Below are positions 1 through 8,001 of a DNA stretch of 46,481 bases, one piece after another (within the stretch, counting starts at the first letter, position 1; each line of letters begins with the position of its first letter). The notes beneath the pieces were generated by a model that was not told the origin of the DNA, did not search any database, and saw nothing but the letters and a program-made list of their open reading frames with translations. Where the stretch lies: assembly GCA_029266835.1 (NCBI GenBank), contig JAQSWD010000008.1, positions 1-46,481 on the forward strand. Direction: 5' to 3'. The position numbers and the translations under genes are program-made. This DNA is from Steroidobacteraceae bacterium. Its GTDB lineage: Bacteria > Pseudomonadota > Gammaproteobacteria > Steroidobacterales > Steroidobacteraceae.

Positions 1-299
1 GAAACGTTCGCGCCCTGGGCGGCGAACACCTGCGGCAGCTCGTTGATCACGTCTTCGATCGTGCTGCGGCCGGTCTTGACGATTTCCTCAGCGGACAGCG
101 CCGTCACCGGGCTGATCGACTGCAGGTTCGGCGTCACGAGTCGCGAACCGGTGACGACCACGGTGTCCGCGATGTCATCGGATTGCGGCGTGGTGGCCGG
201 AGCGTTTTGCGCAAGCGCAGTGCTCACTCCACCGGTAGCGCAGGCACCCAAAAAGAGTGCTCGGCGAACGGCGCGTGAAAGTTCAGTATTGAGAGTCAT
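1..299 (-). CDS. TonB-dependent receptor, N-terminal part (cut by window edge)
   Basis: The reading frame starts at the ATG at 299-297 (minus strand) and runs off the left edge, giving about 99 residues. A signal peptide is followed by DDIADTVVVTGSRL and then LQSISPVTALSAEEIVKTG, the usual TonB box and start of the plug domain in outer-membrane TonB-dependent receptors. Proteins of this type import siderophores, sugars or other large ligands using energy from TonB-ExbBD. The start is supported by AGGAGA seven bases upstream. The substrate cannot be told because the barrel lies outside the window. The gene is divergent from a TPR-sulfotransferase. Family assignment is confident; ligand is unknown. 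Confidence 0.85.
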   Translation of the reverse strand, partial: MTLNTELSRAVRRALFLGACATGGVSTALAQNAPATTPQSDDIADTVVVTGSRLVTPNLQSISPVTALSAEEIVKTGRSTIEDVINELPQVFAAQGANV

Positions 300-406
300 T
301 CAGTGTCTCCTGAAAGCTTTTCTAATGAGTGACCCGAAACGCCTTTTTCTCTGTAGTTGCGTTTCGAACACTAACCCCTTAACACCGGCGAACGCACAGG
401 GGCCAC

Positions 407-577
407 GTATGCGCCGATATTTGTGGGGCGATACTATCAGGGTGACGATCGAACACCAGCGTTGTGGTAACTAAACGACGCTCGTTTCGGCGCATACAAA
501 TGCACTTTTGCTGCGATTGCACCAAGTCGACAGGGGTTCCCTGAGAAGGGTGCGATTGCAGTGCAGAAAACAGGGGT
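407..577. promoter_or_regulatory. Divergent control region with inverted and direct repeats
   Basis: This lies in the 283-base space between the TonB receptor and the sulfotransferase. GTATGCGCCGA at 407-417 is repeated as its exact reverse complement at 487-497. TGCGATTGCA occurs at 512-521 and again at 551-560, followed each time, after 8 or 9 bases, by ACAGGGGT (530-537 and 570-577), so two units sit about 39 bases apart just before the sulfotransferase start. They could be regulator sites. No clear -35/-10 pair was found on either strand. Confidence 0.4.
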
Positions 578-582
578 GATGG

Positions 583-2232
583 GTGAGTTCAGGACCTGAC
601 AAACCAGAGCTGACGGTTGAAGAAAGGGACACCCTTCGGGCCATCCGTGGCCGTGCGCAGCAGGGTGACCTGCCGGCGGCGGCAGCTGCGGCCCGCGCCG
701 CGCGACAGTCGGGGCTGGACCATCCGTTTCTCTACAGCGTCATCGCCATGGAACTGGAGGGCGCCGGGCAGATCGGTGCTGCTGTCGAGTTGCTGGACGA
801 AGCGATCGGCAAATTTCCGGACGATCTCGGTTGCCTGCAGGCGCGCGGCCTGTGCCTCTTGCGCCTGGAAAGGCCCGAAGCCGCCCGGGACGACTTCGAA
901 CGCGTCACCGGGCTGAAGCCGGAATTCGCGCCGGGGTACACCGCGCTGGGGCAGGCATTCGAGGCCTGCGGTTCGTTGCCCGCCGCGGAATCCCGTTATC
1001 GCCGCGCGCTGGCTCTCGACGCCTCCAACATCATGGCTGAAGCGGGGCTCGCCTCGGTGCTGGGGCGTCGGGGTGACCACGAGGAGGCGCGTGAACGCGC
1101 CCTGCGTGTGCTGGCCGCGGAGCCCAACTATCCACCCGCGGCCATGGTTGTTGCCGAAGCCGACGTCGCGTTGAAACGTGCGGCGGACGCGGAAACCCGC
1201 ATGCGTGCGCTGGCCCAGGACCAACGACTCTCCAGCGTCGAGCGTTCGCTGGCGCTCAGCGTGCTCGGCGATGCGCTGGACAAGCAGGGTGATGCCGCGG
1301 CGGCCTTTGCGGCCTACGCTGAATCGAACGAGTTGCGCCGCGCGCACTACGCACCCGCCTACGCGGACCAGCGGACGCTGACCTACGCCCGGGACCTGCT
1401 GCAATGGTTTCGCGAGCATCCGGCCAGAGATCTCCTGGCAGTGCTGCCGCCGGAAATTTCGGATTCCCCGGCCATCGGCCATGCCTTCCTTCTCGGCTTT
1501 CCGCGCTCGGGTACCACGTTGCTCGAGCAGGTCCTGGCGTGCCACCCGCTGGTGGCCTCGCTGGAAGAGCGCGAAACGCTTCAGGACTCGGTGCTGGCGT
1601 TCATGAAATCGCCCGCGGACCTGGCGCGGCTCGGGCTCACCTCCGAAGCCGACCTGGCGCCGTACCGACGCAAGTACTGGCAGCGGGTCACCGACGCCAG
1701 CGTCACGCCCAATGGCAAGCTGTTCGTCGACAAGCATCCACTCAATGGACTCAAACTACCGCTGATCGCGCGCTTGTTCCCCGAGGGCAAGATACTGCTG
1801 GCGATCCGCGATCCGCGCGACGTGGTGCTGAGTTGCTACCGACGGCGCTTCCGCATGAGCGCGCCGTACTACGAGATGCTCACGCTCGAAACCGCGGCGG
1901 CCTTTTACGATGCGGTGATGGAGATCACGCACGAACTCATCGACCAGCTGCAGTTGCGCGTGCACGAGGTACAGCTCGAACGCCTGATCGCGCGCTTCGA
2001 AAACGAGGTCGGCAGTGTCTGCACCTTCCTCGAACTCGGCTGGAACGACCGCATGCGCGAATTCGCGGCCGGCGCGCGCGAGCGCGGCGTGGCCACGGCC
2101 AGCGGTGCGCAGCTATCGAAGGGATTGAATGCCGGCGGCGTCGGCGAGTGGCGTCGATACCGCGCTCAGCTCGCCCCCGTGCTGCCCACTCTCGACAAGT
2201 GGGCAGCACGGTTCGGTTACGAGACGGCCTGA
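583..2232 (+). CDS. TPR-repeat sulfotransferase
   Basis: This 549-residue protein has an N-terminal block of tetratricopeptide repeats (about residues 30-250) and a C-terminal sulfotransferase domain. GFPRSGTT at 305-312 is the 5'-phosphosulfate loop that binds the donor PAPS, and IRDPRDVVLS at 408-417 is the 3'-phosphate-binding segment. The family moves sulfate from PAPS to hydroxyl groups of carbohydrates or proteins, with the TPRs probably presenting the acceptor. The start is GTG, because an in-frame stop lies at 577-579 and AGGGG is placed just upstream. It faces a TonB receptor, and its stop codon sits inside a 16-base palindrome. The acceptor is unknown. Confidence 0.88.
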   Translation: MSSGPDKPELTVEERDTLRAIRGRAQQGDLPAAAAAARAARQSGLDHPFLYSVIAMELEGAGQIGAAVELLDEAIGKFPDDLGCLQARGLCLLRLERPEAARDDFERVTGLKPEFAPGYTALGQAFEACGSLPAAESRYRRALALDASNIMAEAGLASVLGRRGDHEEARERALRVLAAEPNYPPAAMVVAEADVALKRAADAETRMRALAQDQRLSSVERSLALSVLGDALDKQGDAAAAFAAYAESNELRRAHYAPAYADQRTLTYARDLLQWFREHPARDLLAVLPPEISDSPAIGHAFLLGFPRSGTTLLEQVLACHPLVASLEERETLQDSVLAFMKSPADLARLGLTSEADLAPYRRKYWQRVTDASVTPNGKLFVDKHPLNGLKLPLIARLFPEGKILLAIRDPRDVVLSCYRRRFRMSAPYYEMLTLETAAAFYDAVMEITHELIDQLQLRVHEVQLERLIARFENEVGSVCTFLELGWNDRMREFAAGARERGVATASGAQLSKGLNAGGVGEWRRYRAQLAPVLPTLDKWAARFGYETA

Positions 2233-2242
2233 AATTTCAGGC
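2227..2242. terminator. Perfect palindrome over the sulfotransferase stop
   Basis: GCCTGAAATTTCAGGC is a perfect 16-base palindrome containing the TGA of the sulfotransferase gene and lying in the 17-base gap before the convergent OmpA gene ends. It could form a short hairpin in either transcript. No U-tract follows, so intrinsic termination is not certain. Confidence 0.4.
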
Positions 2243-2249
2243 GAAATCG

Positions 2250-3536
2250 TCAGTTCAGGACGCGCAGTACCACGCGGCGATTCTGCTGGCGGCCGTCATC
2301 ATTGTTGTTGCTGGCGATGGGCTGGCGCTCGCCGTAGCCCCGCGAGGTCAGGGCGTTGGCAACGCCGCCGTCCTGCAGGAACTTGAGCACCGTGGCCGCC
2401 CGCCGCGACGACAGGTCGAGGTTGTACGCGTCCGATCCGCGGCTGTCGGTGTGACCGGCCACCTCGATCTGGATGTCGGGATAACGCTTCAGCGTCACCA
2501 CCGCCCCCTCCAGCACCGGCACGCTTTCCGGCTTCAGGTCCGCGCTGTTGGTCTCGAACACCACACCCGGTAGTTTGATTTCGTCCTTGAATGAACAACC
2601 GATGGCGTCCACTCGATCGCCCTTCGGCGTGTCGGGACACTTGTCCTGGCTGTCGACCACGCCGTCACCGTCGGTATCGAGTTCACACCCGCGCTCGTTG
2701 ACCTTGGCGCCCGGCGGCGTGTTCGGGCACTGGTCGCGGCTGTCGCCAACGCCATCGCCGTCACTGTCGAGTTCGCATCCGGTGGCATCCACGCGCGCAC
2801 CCGCGGGAGTGTTGGGGCACTTGTCGACGTCGTTGGTCACGCCATCGCCGTCATCGTCTTGCGGCAGTGGGCAGCCATTGGCGTCCACCGCCGTGCCGGC
2901 CGGAGTGCCAGGGCACTGGTCGTTGTCGTCGTTCACACCGTCGCCGTCGGAATCGAGCACGCGCTTGCTGCCGCCCCAGGCGTACTGGAAACCCAGGCCC
3001 GCGACGTAGTCGACCGCCCTGCCGATGCCGTCGTCGCTTTCCAGGCCGCGGCGCGCGCCGAGGTCGCCGCGCAGCTGGAAGACGCTGCCGTCGGTTCTGG
3101 GCTGACCGAGGTCGACGGTGACGCCCGCGCCGAACACGGCGCTGAGATTCGAATCGTCGACGCCGGGCTTGAGGATGCTGTTCACCTTGGCAAGGCCGAA
3201 GGTGAGGAATGGGCTCACGCGGCTTTCGCGGTAGAAGACTCGATTGAGGCTGAGGCCAACGCCCTGCAGCTCGAGGCGGTCGCCACCCGCCCGGTCGTGC
3301 TCGGATCCGAACAGCGAGAATTGGGCATCCCACTTCTCACTCATCGATCGGCCGAATGACAACGTGACGCCGCCGTCATCGTCGGCTACGCGGTCGTCGT
3401 CCAGCCAGAGAGCATTCACCTGGGGCGCCACGAACCAGCTGCCTTCCGGCGTGCCGGCCTGCGCCGGCCCCATCGTCCAGGCCACCAGCGCGAAAACAGC
3501 GGTGGCGGCGAGCTTCATGCTGCCGATTATTTTCAT
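2250..3536 (-). CDS. OmpA-family protein with TSP3 repeats
   Basis: A 428-residue outer-membrane protein. It has a signal peptide, an N-terminal beta-barrel-like region to about residue 190 ending in an aromatic strand (GLGFQYAWGG), and four thrombospondin type 3 repeats at about 193-310. The repeats have the form D-x-D-G-D-G-V...D-x-C-P-x-T-P and bind calcium in known proteins. The C-terminal OmpA domain (about 311-428) carries the peptidoglycan-binding signature around AGHTDSRGSDAYN and SSRRA. It probably anchors the outer membrane to the cell wall. The ATG at 3536 has AGGGAG upstream. It follows the DUF192 gene by 52 bases on the same strand. Confidence in the family is high. Confidence 0.93.
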   Translation of the reverse strand: MKIIGSMKLAATAVFALVAWTMGPAQAGTPEGSWFVAPQVNALWLDDDRVADDDGGVTLSFGRSMSEKWDAQFSLFGSEHDRAGGDRLELQGVGLSLNRVFYRESRVSPFLTFGLAKVNSILKPGVDDSNLSAVFGAGVTVDLGQPRTDGSVFQLRGDLGARRGLESDDGIGRAVDYVAGLGFQYAWGGSKRVLDSDGDGVNDDNDQCPGTPAGTAVDANGCPLPQDDDGDGVTNDVDKCPNTPAGARVDATGCELDSDGDGVGDSRDQCPNTPPGAKVNERGCELDTDGDGVVDSQDKCPDTPKGDRVDAIGCSFKDEIKLPGVVFETNSADLKPESVPVLEGAVVTLKRYPDIQIEVAGHTDSRGSDAYNLDLSSRRAATVLKFLQDGGVANALTSRGYGERQPIASNNNDDGRQQNRRVVLRVLN

Positions 3537-3588
3537 GGGTAGTTTCTCCCTCGCAAGTGGCCGGCATGATAGCCGAACCGCGGGCCGG

Positions 3589-4101
3589 TCAGCGCTTCGC
3601 GAAGGCCGGGTGTCTCACACGCTGTCCTGGCTTCAGTCCCAGTCGCTGCGCCTCGCCGCCGCCGATCTCCAGCACTGCCAATGCGGGCTGATTGCTGCGG
3701 ATGGTTTCGAGCGAGTGCGGCGTAGTTTGCGCAACTATCTGCTGGATGTGGCCCTGTGAGTCGATGAACACCATGTCCAGCGGAATGTAGGTGTTCTTCA
3801 TCCACATGCCGATCGGCTTGGGGCTTTCGTGCACGAACAGCATGCCGCGCTGCTCAGGCAGCGAGCGCACGAACATCAGCCCCTGTGATTGGCGCTCGGG
3901 CGTGTCGGCAACCCAGATGTCGAAGTCGACCTGCTTCTTGCCGACGCTGATCTGCAGCTTGCCCCGCGGAAAGGTATCGAGGTCCTGGAGGGGGCCGGAC
4001 TGCGCGCAGGCCGAACCACCCGTCACCAGCCCCAGCAGGGCCAGCAGCGTCAGCGCCGACCGCCGCGTGGTGCGGCGCGTGAAATCATTTCTTGTTGGCA
4101 T
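3589..4101 (-). CDS. Secreted DUF192 protein
   Basis: A 170-residue exported protein of the DUF192 family, whose biochemical function is not established. The hallmarks are the stretch from VADTPERQSQGLM through GMLFVHESPKPIGMWMKNT to PLDMVFID, followed by ALAVLEIGGGEAQRLGLKPG. The N-terminus has twin arginines and a hydrophobic segment ending in ACAQ, so it is secreted, possibly by Tat or as a lipoprotein, though the lipobox is poor. I chose the ATG at 4101, which overlaps the upstream gene by 17 bases; ATGs at 4110 and 4137 are in frame. The overlap suggests translational coupling with the upstream secreted unknown protein. Confidence 0.85.
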   Translation of the reverse strand: MPTRNDFTRRTTRRSALTLLALLGLVTGGSACAQSGPLQDLDTFPRGKLQISVGKKQVDFDIWVADTPERQSQGLMFVRSLPEQRGMLFVHESPKPIGMWMKNTYIPLDMVFIDSQGHIQQIVAQTTPHSLETIRSNQPALAVLEIGGGEAQRLGLKPGQRVRHPAFAKR

Positions 4102-4702
4102 GGCGATCATCGTCACTGAATTCGACGCGGCCTGCAAAATCGAAGCTGGTCAGGAATAACCGCTCGCCGCGCGTGAGGCTGGTGGCCGGGCCCAGGCAGA
4201 AGCCGCGTGCCACCACACGGTACACCGCGCGTTTTTCGCCCAGGGTTTCCACGCGCTGTTGCGACAGGTTGTCCACCGTGCATTTGTCGTCACCCTGTGT
4301 GGAGAACACGCGCTGTTCGCCTTCGAACAGCAGTGTGACGTTGGTGTTCAACGCCTCGCCGCCCGTGCCTTCGCGCACGCCCGCGATGCCGAACACGAGA
4401 CGTATGCGACGGCCTTCGTCGCGCAATGGCCCACCGATGCTGACCCGTATGCCCTGGGGCTCTTCCTCGCCGGCCCTGCCTCTCGGCGGCCGCGGACCGC
4501 CCGCGCATTCCATGTCGGCGTTCTTCCAGTCGAGGTCCATGTCCGTCGCTCCCCGCAACCGTGCGCGCAGGTAACCATCGCCGGCAATGAAGCAGCCGGT
4601 GGCAGGGGAATCCGCTGACGGGGGTGTCGGTGAAGTGGCTGCGGCGAGGGAGACAAGCAGAATCGCGGCGCTCCCCGCGGCGACGAATGCACGATGAGGC
4701 AT
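4085..4702 (-). CDS. Secreted protein of unknown function
   Basis: This 205-residue protein is not one I recognise. A signal peptide covers roughly residues 1-22, followed by a Pro/Ser-rich linker and a soluble domain with four cysteines (in ATGCFIAG, MECAGG, DDKCTV and GFCLGP), which may form two disulfides in the periplasm. Segments such as VTLLFEGEQRVFSTQGDD look like beta strands. The last 17 bases overlap the DUF192 gene start, so the two are probably one operon. It is divergent from glgC with only 50 bases between the start codons. Coding is supported by the long clean frame, the signal peptide and the coupled neighbour. Confidence 0.7.
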   Translation of the reverse strand: MPHRAFVAAGSAAILLVSLAAATSPTPPSADSPATGCFIAGDGYLRARLRGATDMDLDWKNADMECAGGPRPPRGRAGEEEPQGIRVSIGGPLRDEGRRIRLVFGIAGVREGTGGEALNTNVTLLFEGEQRVFSTQGDDKCTVDNLSQQRVETLGEKRAVYRVVARGFCLGPATSLTRGERLFLTSFDFAGRVEFSDDDRHANKK

Positions 4703-4724
4703 GCGTCTACGGTAGCACGAGCCC

Positions 4725-4730
4725 TATACT
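4725..4730 (+). promoter_or_regulatory. Possible -10 element for glgC
   Basis: TATACT lies 22 bases before the glgC start in the 50-base divergent gap. The expected -35 position (about 4702-4707, TGCGTC) is poor, so this is tentative. Confidence 0.35.
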
Positions 4731-4752
4731 TCCCGGACTCACGAGGATTCCA

Positions 4753-6021
4753 ATGGCCAAACGCCCCGCACGCGCAACTTCCGGTCGTTACGTGAGCCGC
4801 CTCACCAGCGGCACTCTCGCGGTCATCATGGCCGGAGGCCGCGGCGAGCGCCTCAAAGGCCTCACCGAGAATCGCGCCAAGCCGGCGACGCCATTCGGCG
4901 GCAAATTCCGCATCATCGATTTCGTGCTCTCCAACTGCGTGAACTCCGGCATCCGGCAGATCACGGTGCTGACGCAGTACAAGGCGCAGTCGCTGATCCA
5001 GCACATCCATCGCGGCTGGGGCTACATGCGCGGCGAGTTCGGCGAGTTCGTGGAAGTGATCCCGGCGCAGCAGAAGACGGGCAGTCACTGGTATCGCGGC
5101 ACGGCCGATGCCGTGTATCAGAACCTCGACTTCATGCACTCCACGCACCCCAAGCACGTGCTGGTGCTCGCGGGCGACCACATCTACAAGATGGACTATG
5201 GCCCGATGATCGCCTACCACGTGGAGAAGGGCGCCGACATCACGGTGGGCGTGGTCGAGGTGCCCATCGAGGACGCCAAGGAATTCGGCGTGCTCACGGT
5301 CACCGAGTGGAATCGCGTCACGCGTTTCGTCGAGAAGTCGCCGACGCCCGATCCCATGCCCGGCCGCAAGGACGTGGCGTTGGCTTCCATGGGCATCTAC
5401 GTGTTCAACCCGGATCTGCTCGAGCGGCTGCTCATCGAAGACGCCGCCAACGAGAATTCCAAGCACGATTTCGGCAAGAACATCGTGCCCGATGCCATCG
5501 AGAAGCTGCAGGTCTTTGCCTATCCTTTCCGGGACGTAAAGACCCGTGCGCAATCTTATTGGCGCGATGTTGGAACAATCGACGCTTTTTACGAAGCCAA
5601 TATCGAGATGGTCTGGGTGAATCCCGAGCTCAACATCTACGACGAGGATTGGCCCATCTGGACCTACCAGGCGCAGACCCCGCCCGCCAAGTTCGTGCTC
5701 GACGAGGACGGCCGCCGCGGCCTTGCCATCAACTCGCTGGTGTCCGGCGGCGTGATCATCTCGGGCGCCACCGTGCGCGAGTCGCTGTTGTTCTCCGGCG
5801 TGCGCGTCGAGGAGCGTTCGAATGTCGAGCGGTCGGTGGTGTTGCCCAACGTGCGCATCGGGCCGAACTGCCAGATCCGCAATGCCATCATCGACGAGAA
5901 TTGCGAGTTGCCGGCCAACACGCGGATCGGCCATGACCGCGATGAGGACGCCAAGCGGTTCCTCGTGACCGAAAAGGGTGTGGTGCTGGTCACCCCCGAG
6001 ACACTGCAGCATGGCGGTTGA
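4753..6021 (+). CDS. glgC: Glucose-1-phosphate adenylyltransferase
   Basis: This 422-residue enzyme makes ADP-glucose from ATP and glucose 1-phosphate, the first committed step of bacterial glycogen synthesis in the cytoplasm. The nucleotidyltransferase domain begins with IMAGGRGERLKGLTENRAKP and contains the conserved YRGTADAVYQN and LAGDHIYKMDY segments. SYWRDVGTIDAFYEAN and the left-handed beta-helix (VVLPNVRIGPNCQIRNAI) follow. Length is normal for the family. The reading frame is open further upstream, but the ATG at 4753 has GAGGA eight bases before it and matches the family N-terminus. Its end overlaps the LEA lipoprotein start by 11 bases, and glgA lies convergent just beyond. Confidence 0.97.
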   Translation: MAKRPARATSGRYVSRLTSGTLAVIMAGGRGERLKGLTENRAKPATPFGGKFRIIDFVLSNCVNSGIRQITVLTQYKAQSLIQHIHRGWGYMRGEFGEFVEVIPAQQKTGSHWYRGTADAVYQNLDFMHSTHPKHVLVLAGDHIYKMDYGPMIAYHVEKGADITVGVVEVPIEDAKEFGVLTVTEWNRVTRFVEKSPTPDPMPGRKDVALASMGIYVFNPDLLERLLIEDAANENSKHDFGKNIVPDAIEKLQVFAYPFRDVKTRAQSYWRDVGTIDAFYEANIEMVWVNPELNIYDEDWPIWTYQAQTPPAKFVLDEDGRRGLAINSLVSGGVIISGATVRESLLFSGVRVEERSNVERSVVLPNVRIGPNCQIRNAIIDENCELPANTRIGHDRDEDAKRFLVTEKGVVLVTPETLQHGG

Positions 6022-6481
6022 GAGTCGGCGATCTGCCCTGCGCCTGCTGGGTGGCGCTGCGTGCGCGGTGTTGCTGGGCGGCTGCGCCATGCTGCCGAAG
6101 TTCGAGACACCCAGGCTTTCCGTCGTCGCGCTCGAGATGCAGAGCGCCGACATCTTTTCGCAGCGGCTCAAGGTGCGCATGCGCGTGCAGAATCCCAACG
6201 CGCGTGAGCTCCCCGTGAAGGGCATCAGCTATCGAATCGAAGTCAACGATTCGGAGCTGGGCCAGGGTCTGACCAATGCCCCGTTCGTCGTGCCCGCGCT
6301 GGGAGAGGCGGAATTCGACGTGCAGGTCACCACCAATCTCGCCGGCGTGTTGGCCAAGCTGCTGACGCGCCGCGGATCGCAGGATTCGCTCAGCTACCGG
6401 CTGGTGGGCGACGTCTCGCTATCCAGCGGCTTTCTGCGCCGTATTCCTTTCGATGAGCGCGGCAGCGTCAACCTGAAGTAG
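6011..6481 (+). CDS. LEA type 2 (WHy-domain) lipoprotein
   Basis: A 156-residue lipoprotein. Its signal peptide ends in LLGGC, a good lipobox, and the mature part is a single LEA-2/WHy beta domain (RLSVVALEMQSADIFSQRLKV, then VQNPNARELPVKGISYRIEV). This fold occurs in desiccation- and stress-related proteins and in bacterial lipoproteins of unclear role. The ATG at 6011 overlaps the end of glgC by 11 bases, suggesting cotranslation. Its last 63 bases overlap the end of glgA on the opposite strand. The link to glycogen genes is only positional, but both storage carbon and LEA proteins are tied to stress survival. Confidence 0.85.
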   Translation: MAVESRRSALRLLGGAACAVLLGGCAMLPKFETPRLSVVALEMQSADIFSQRLKVRMRVQNPNARELPVKGISYRIEVNDSELGQGLTNAPFVVPALGEAEFDVQVTTNLAGVLAKLLTRRGSQDSLSYRLVGDVSLSSGFLRRIPFDERGSVNLK

Positions 6482-7927
6482 CTCGGCGAAGAGCTTCAGG
6501 TACTCGTTGGCCTGGGTTTCCCAGGAAAAATCGCAGCGCATCGCATTCAGCACGATTTTCTGCCAGAGATCCGGCTGCACGAACCACTGCATGGCGGTGT
6601 CCAGCGCCCAGTCCATCGCGCTGGTGTCGAAATCGTTGAACACGATGCCCGTGCCTTCGCCAGTGGTCGGGTCGAAGTGCGTCACCGAGTCCGCCAGGCC
6701 GCCGGTGCGCCGGACCACGGGAATCGTGCCGTAGCGCAGTGAATACATCTGGTTGAGCCCACAGGGCTCGTACAGCGAGGGCATCAGGAAGACGTCGCTC
6801 GCGCCCTCGATCCAGTGCGCCAGGGCCTCGTCGTAGCCGGCGAAAAACCAGGCGCGGCCGCGGTGCTTCTCCGCGAGCCCGGCAAAGAACTTCTCGTATT
6901 GGGCATCGCCGGTGCCGACCACCGCGAGGCGCAGGTCGTGGTTCTTCAGCAGCCGCGGCAGCGATTCGGTCAGCAGGTCGAACCCCTTCTGCGATGCCAG
7001 CCGGCTGACGATGCCCAACAGCGGCACGCGCCCCTGCGTGGGCTTGAGGTTCTGGCGCAGCAGGAAGTTGCGCTTCAACTCCGCCTTGCGTGGCAGATCC
7101 GCGGCACTGAAGTGGATGGGCAGGTATTTGTCGCGGCGCGGATCCCATTCCTCATAGTCGACGCCGTTGAGGATGCCGCGCACCGCTTTGCCGCGTGCCG
7201 CCAGCGCGGTTTCCATGCCCATTCCGAACTGTGGTGTGGTGATCTCGCGCGCATAGGTGGGGCTGACGGTGGTGACGGCGTCGGCATGCAGGATGCCGTT
7301 CTTGAGCGCGTTGACGCGTCCGGCGCGCAGGTCGTCCTGGTGGAGTAGATAGGCATCCGCGCCCAGGTCGAGATCGCCGGCGTCGGCCGCGGAAAATTCG
7401 CCCTGGTAGCCGATGTTGTGGATGGTCAGCACCGACCGCGTGTTCGCGAACACCGGGTCGTTCTTGTAATTCGAACGCAGCCACAGGGGCGCGAAGGCCG
7501 TGTGCCAATCGTGCGAATGCACGATGTGCGGCCGGAAATTCATGCGCCGGCAGCATTCCAGCGCGGCGCGCGTCAGCACCAGGAAACGGCGGTGTTCGTC
7601 CGGGTCGCCGGTGTAGAGCCGGGTGCGGGCGAACAGCGCATCCGATTCCACGAGGTAGACCGGGGTGGAGGACCCGGGAAGTTTCGCCTTCCAGACGTCG
7701 ACGCGGTACTCATGGCTGCCCGTGATGATGGCCAGGCCCTGCAGTGATTCCACGCGTGCGGCCTGCAGGCGGTCGCGCCTGATCTGCGAGTAGAACGGCA
7801 CGAACAGCCGCACGTCATGGCCGCCGGCCGTGAGCTGCCGCGACAGGGCGCTGGCGACGTCGGCGAGCCCGCCGGTCTTGGCGAGCGGCACGACTTCGGA
7901 GGCGATGGCGCAGATCGAAAGTTTCAT
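6419..7927 (-). CDS. glgA: Glycogen synthase (ADP-glucose type)
   Basis: This 502-residue GT5-family enzyme elongates alpha-1,4-glucan using ADP-glucose. The N-terminal MKLSICAIASEVVPLAKTGGLADV contains the KTGGL motif that binds ADP-glucose. HSHDWHTA and TIHNIGYQG follow, and the C-terminal GT-B half has GIVSRLASQKGFDLL and MPSLYEPCGLNQMYSLRYG. The tail, about 20 residues encoded over the LEA gene, is not conserved in the family as far as I can judge. It converges on the LEA lipoprotein gene with a 63-base overlap, while glgC lies beyond that, so the glycogen genes are arranged tail to tail rather than in one operon. Confidence 0.97.
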   Translation of the reverse strand: MKLSICAIASEVVPLAKTGGLADVASALSRQLTAGGHDVRLFVPFYSQIRRDRLQAARVESLQGLAIITGSHEYRVDVWKAKLPGSSTPVYLVESDALFARTRLYTGDPDEHRRFLVLTRAALECCRRMNFRPHIVHSHDWHTAFAPLWLRSNYKNDPVFANTRSVLTIHNIGYQGEFSAADAGDLDLGADAYLLHQDDLRAGRVNALKNGILHADAVTTVSPTYAREITTPQFGMGMETALAARGKAVRGILNGVDYEEWDPRRDKYLPIHFSAADLPRKAELKRNFLLRQNLKPTQGRVPLLGIVSRLASQKGFDLLTESLPRLLKNHDLRLAVVGTGDAQYEKFFAGLAEKHRGRAWFFAGYDEALAHWIEGASDVFLMPSLYEPCGLNQMYSLRYGTIPVVRRTGGLADSVTHFDPTTGEGTGIVFNDFDTSAMDWALDTAMQWFVQPDLWQKIVLNAMRCDFSWETQANEYLKLFAELLQVDAAALIERNTAQKAAG

Positions 7928-8001
7928 GCGGCTGATTCTAGCGTCGCCATTCTATGGCTTGTGTGGCGCTGGTAGCATTGCGGCAGGTTTCGTTGGGTCT
8001 C

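Noticed and set aside
4348..6225. Long minus-strand open frame of 625 codons opposite glgC
   Set aside because: It is a shadow of glgC in high-GC DNA: no family motif, and it covers a clearly real gene on the other strand.
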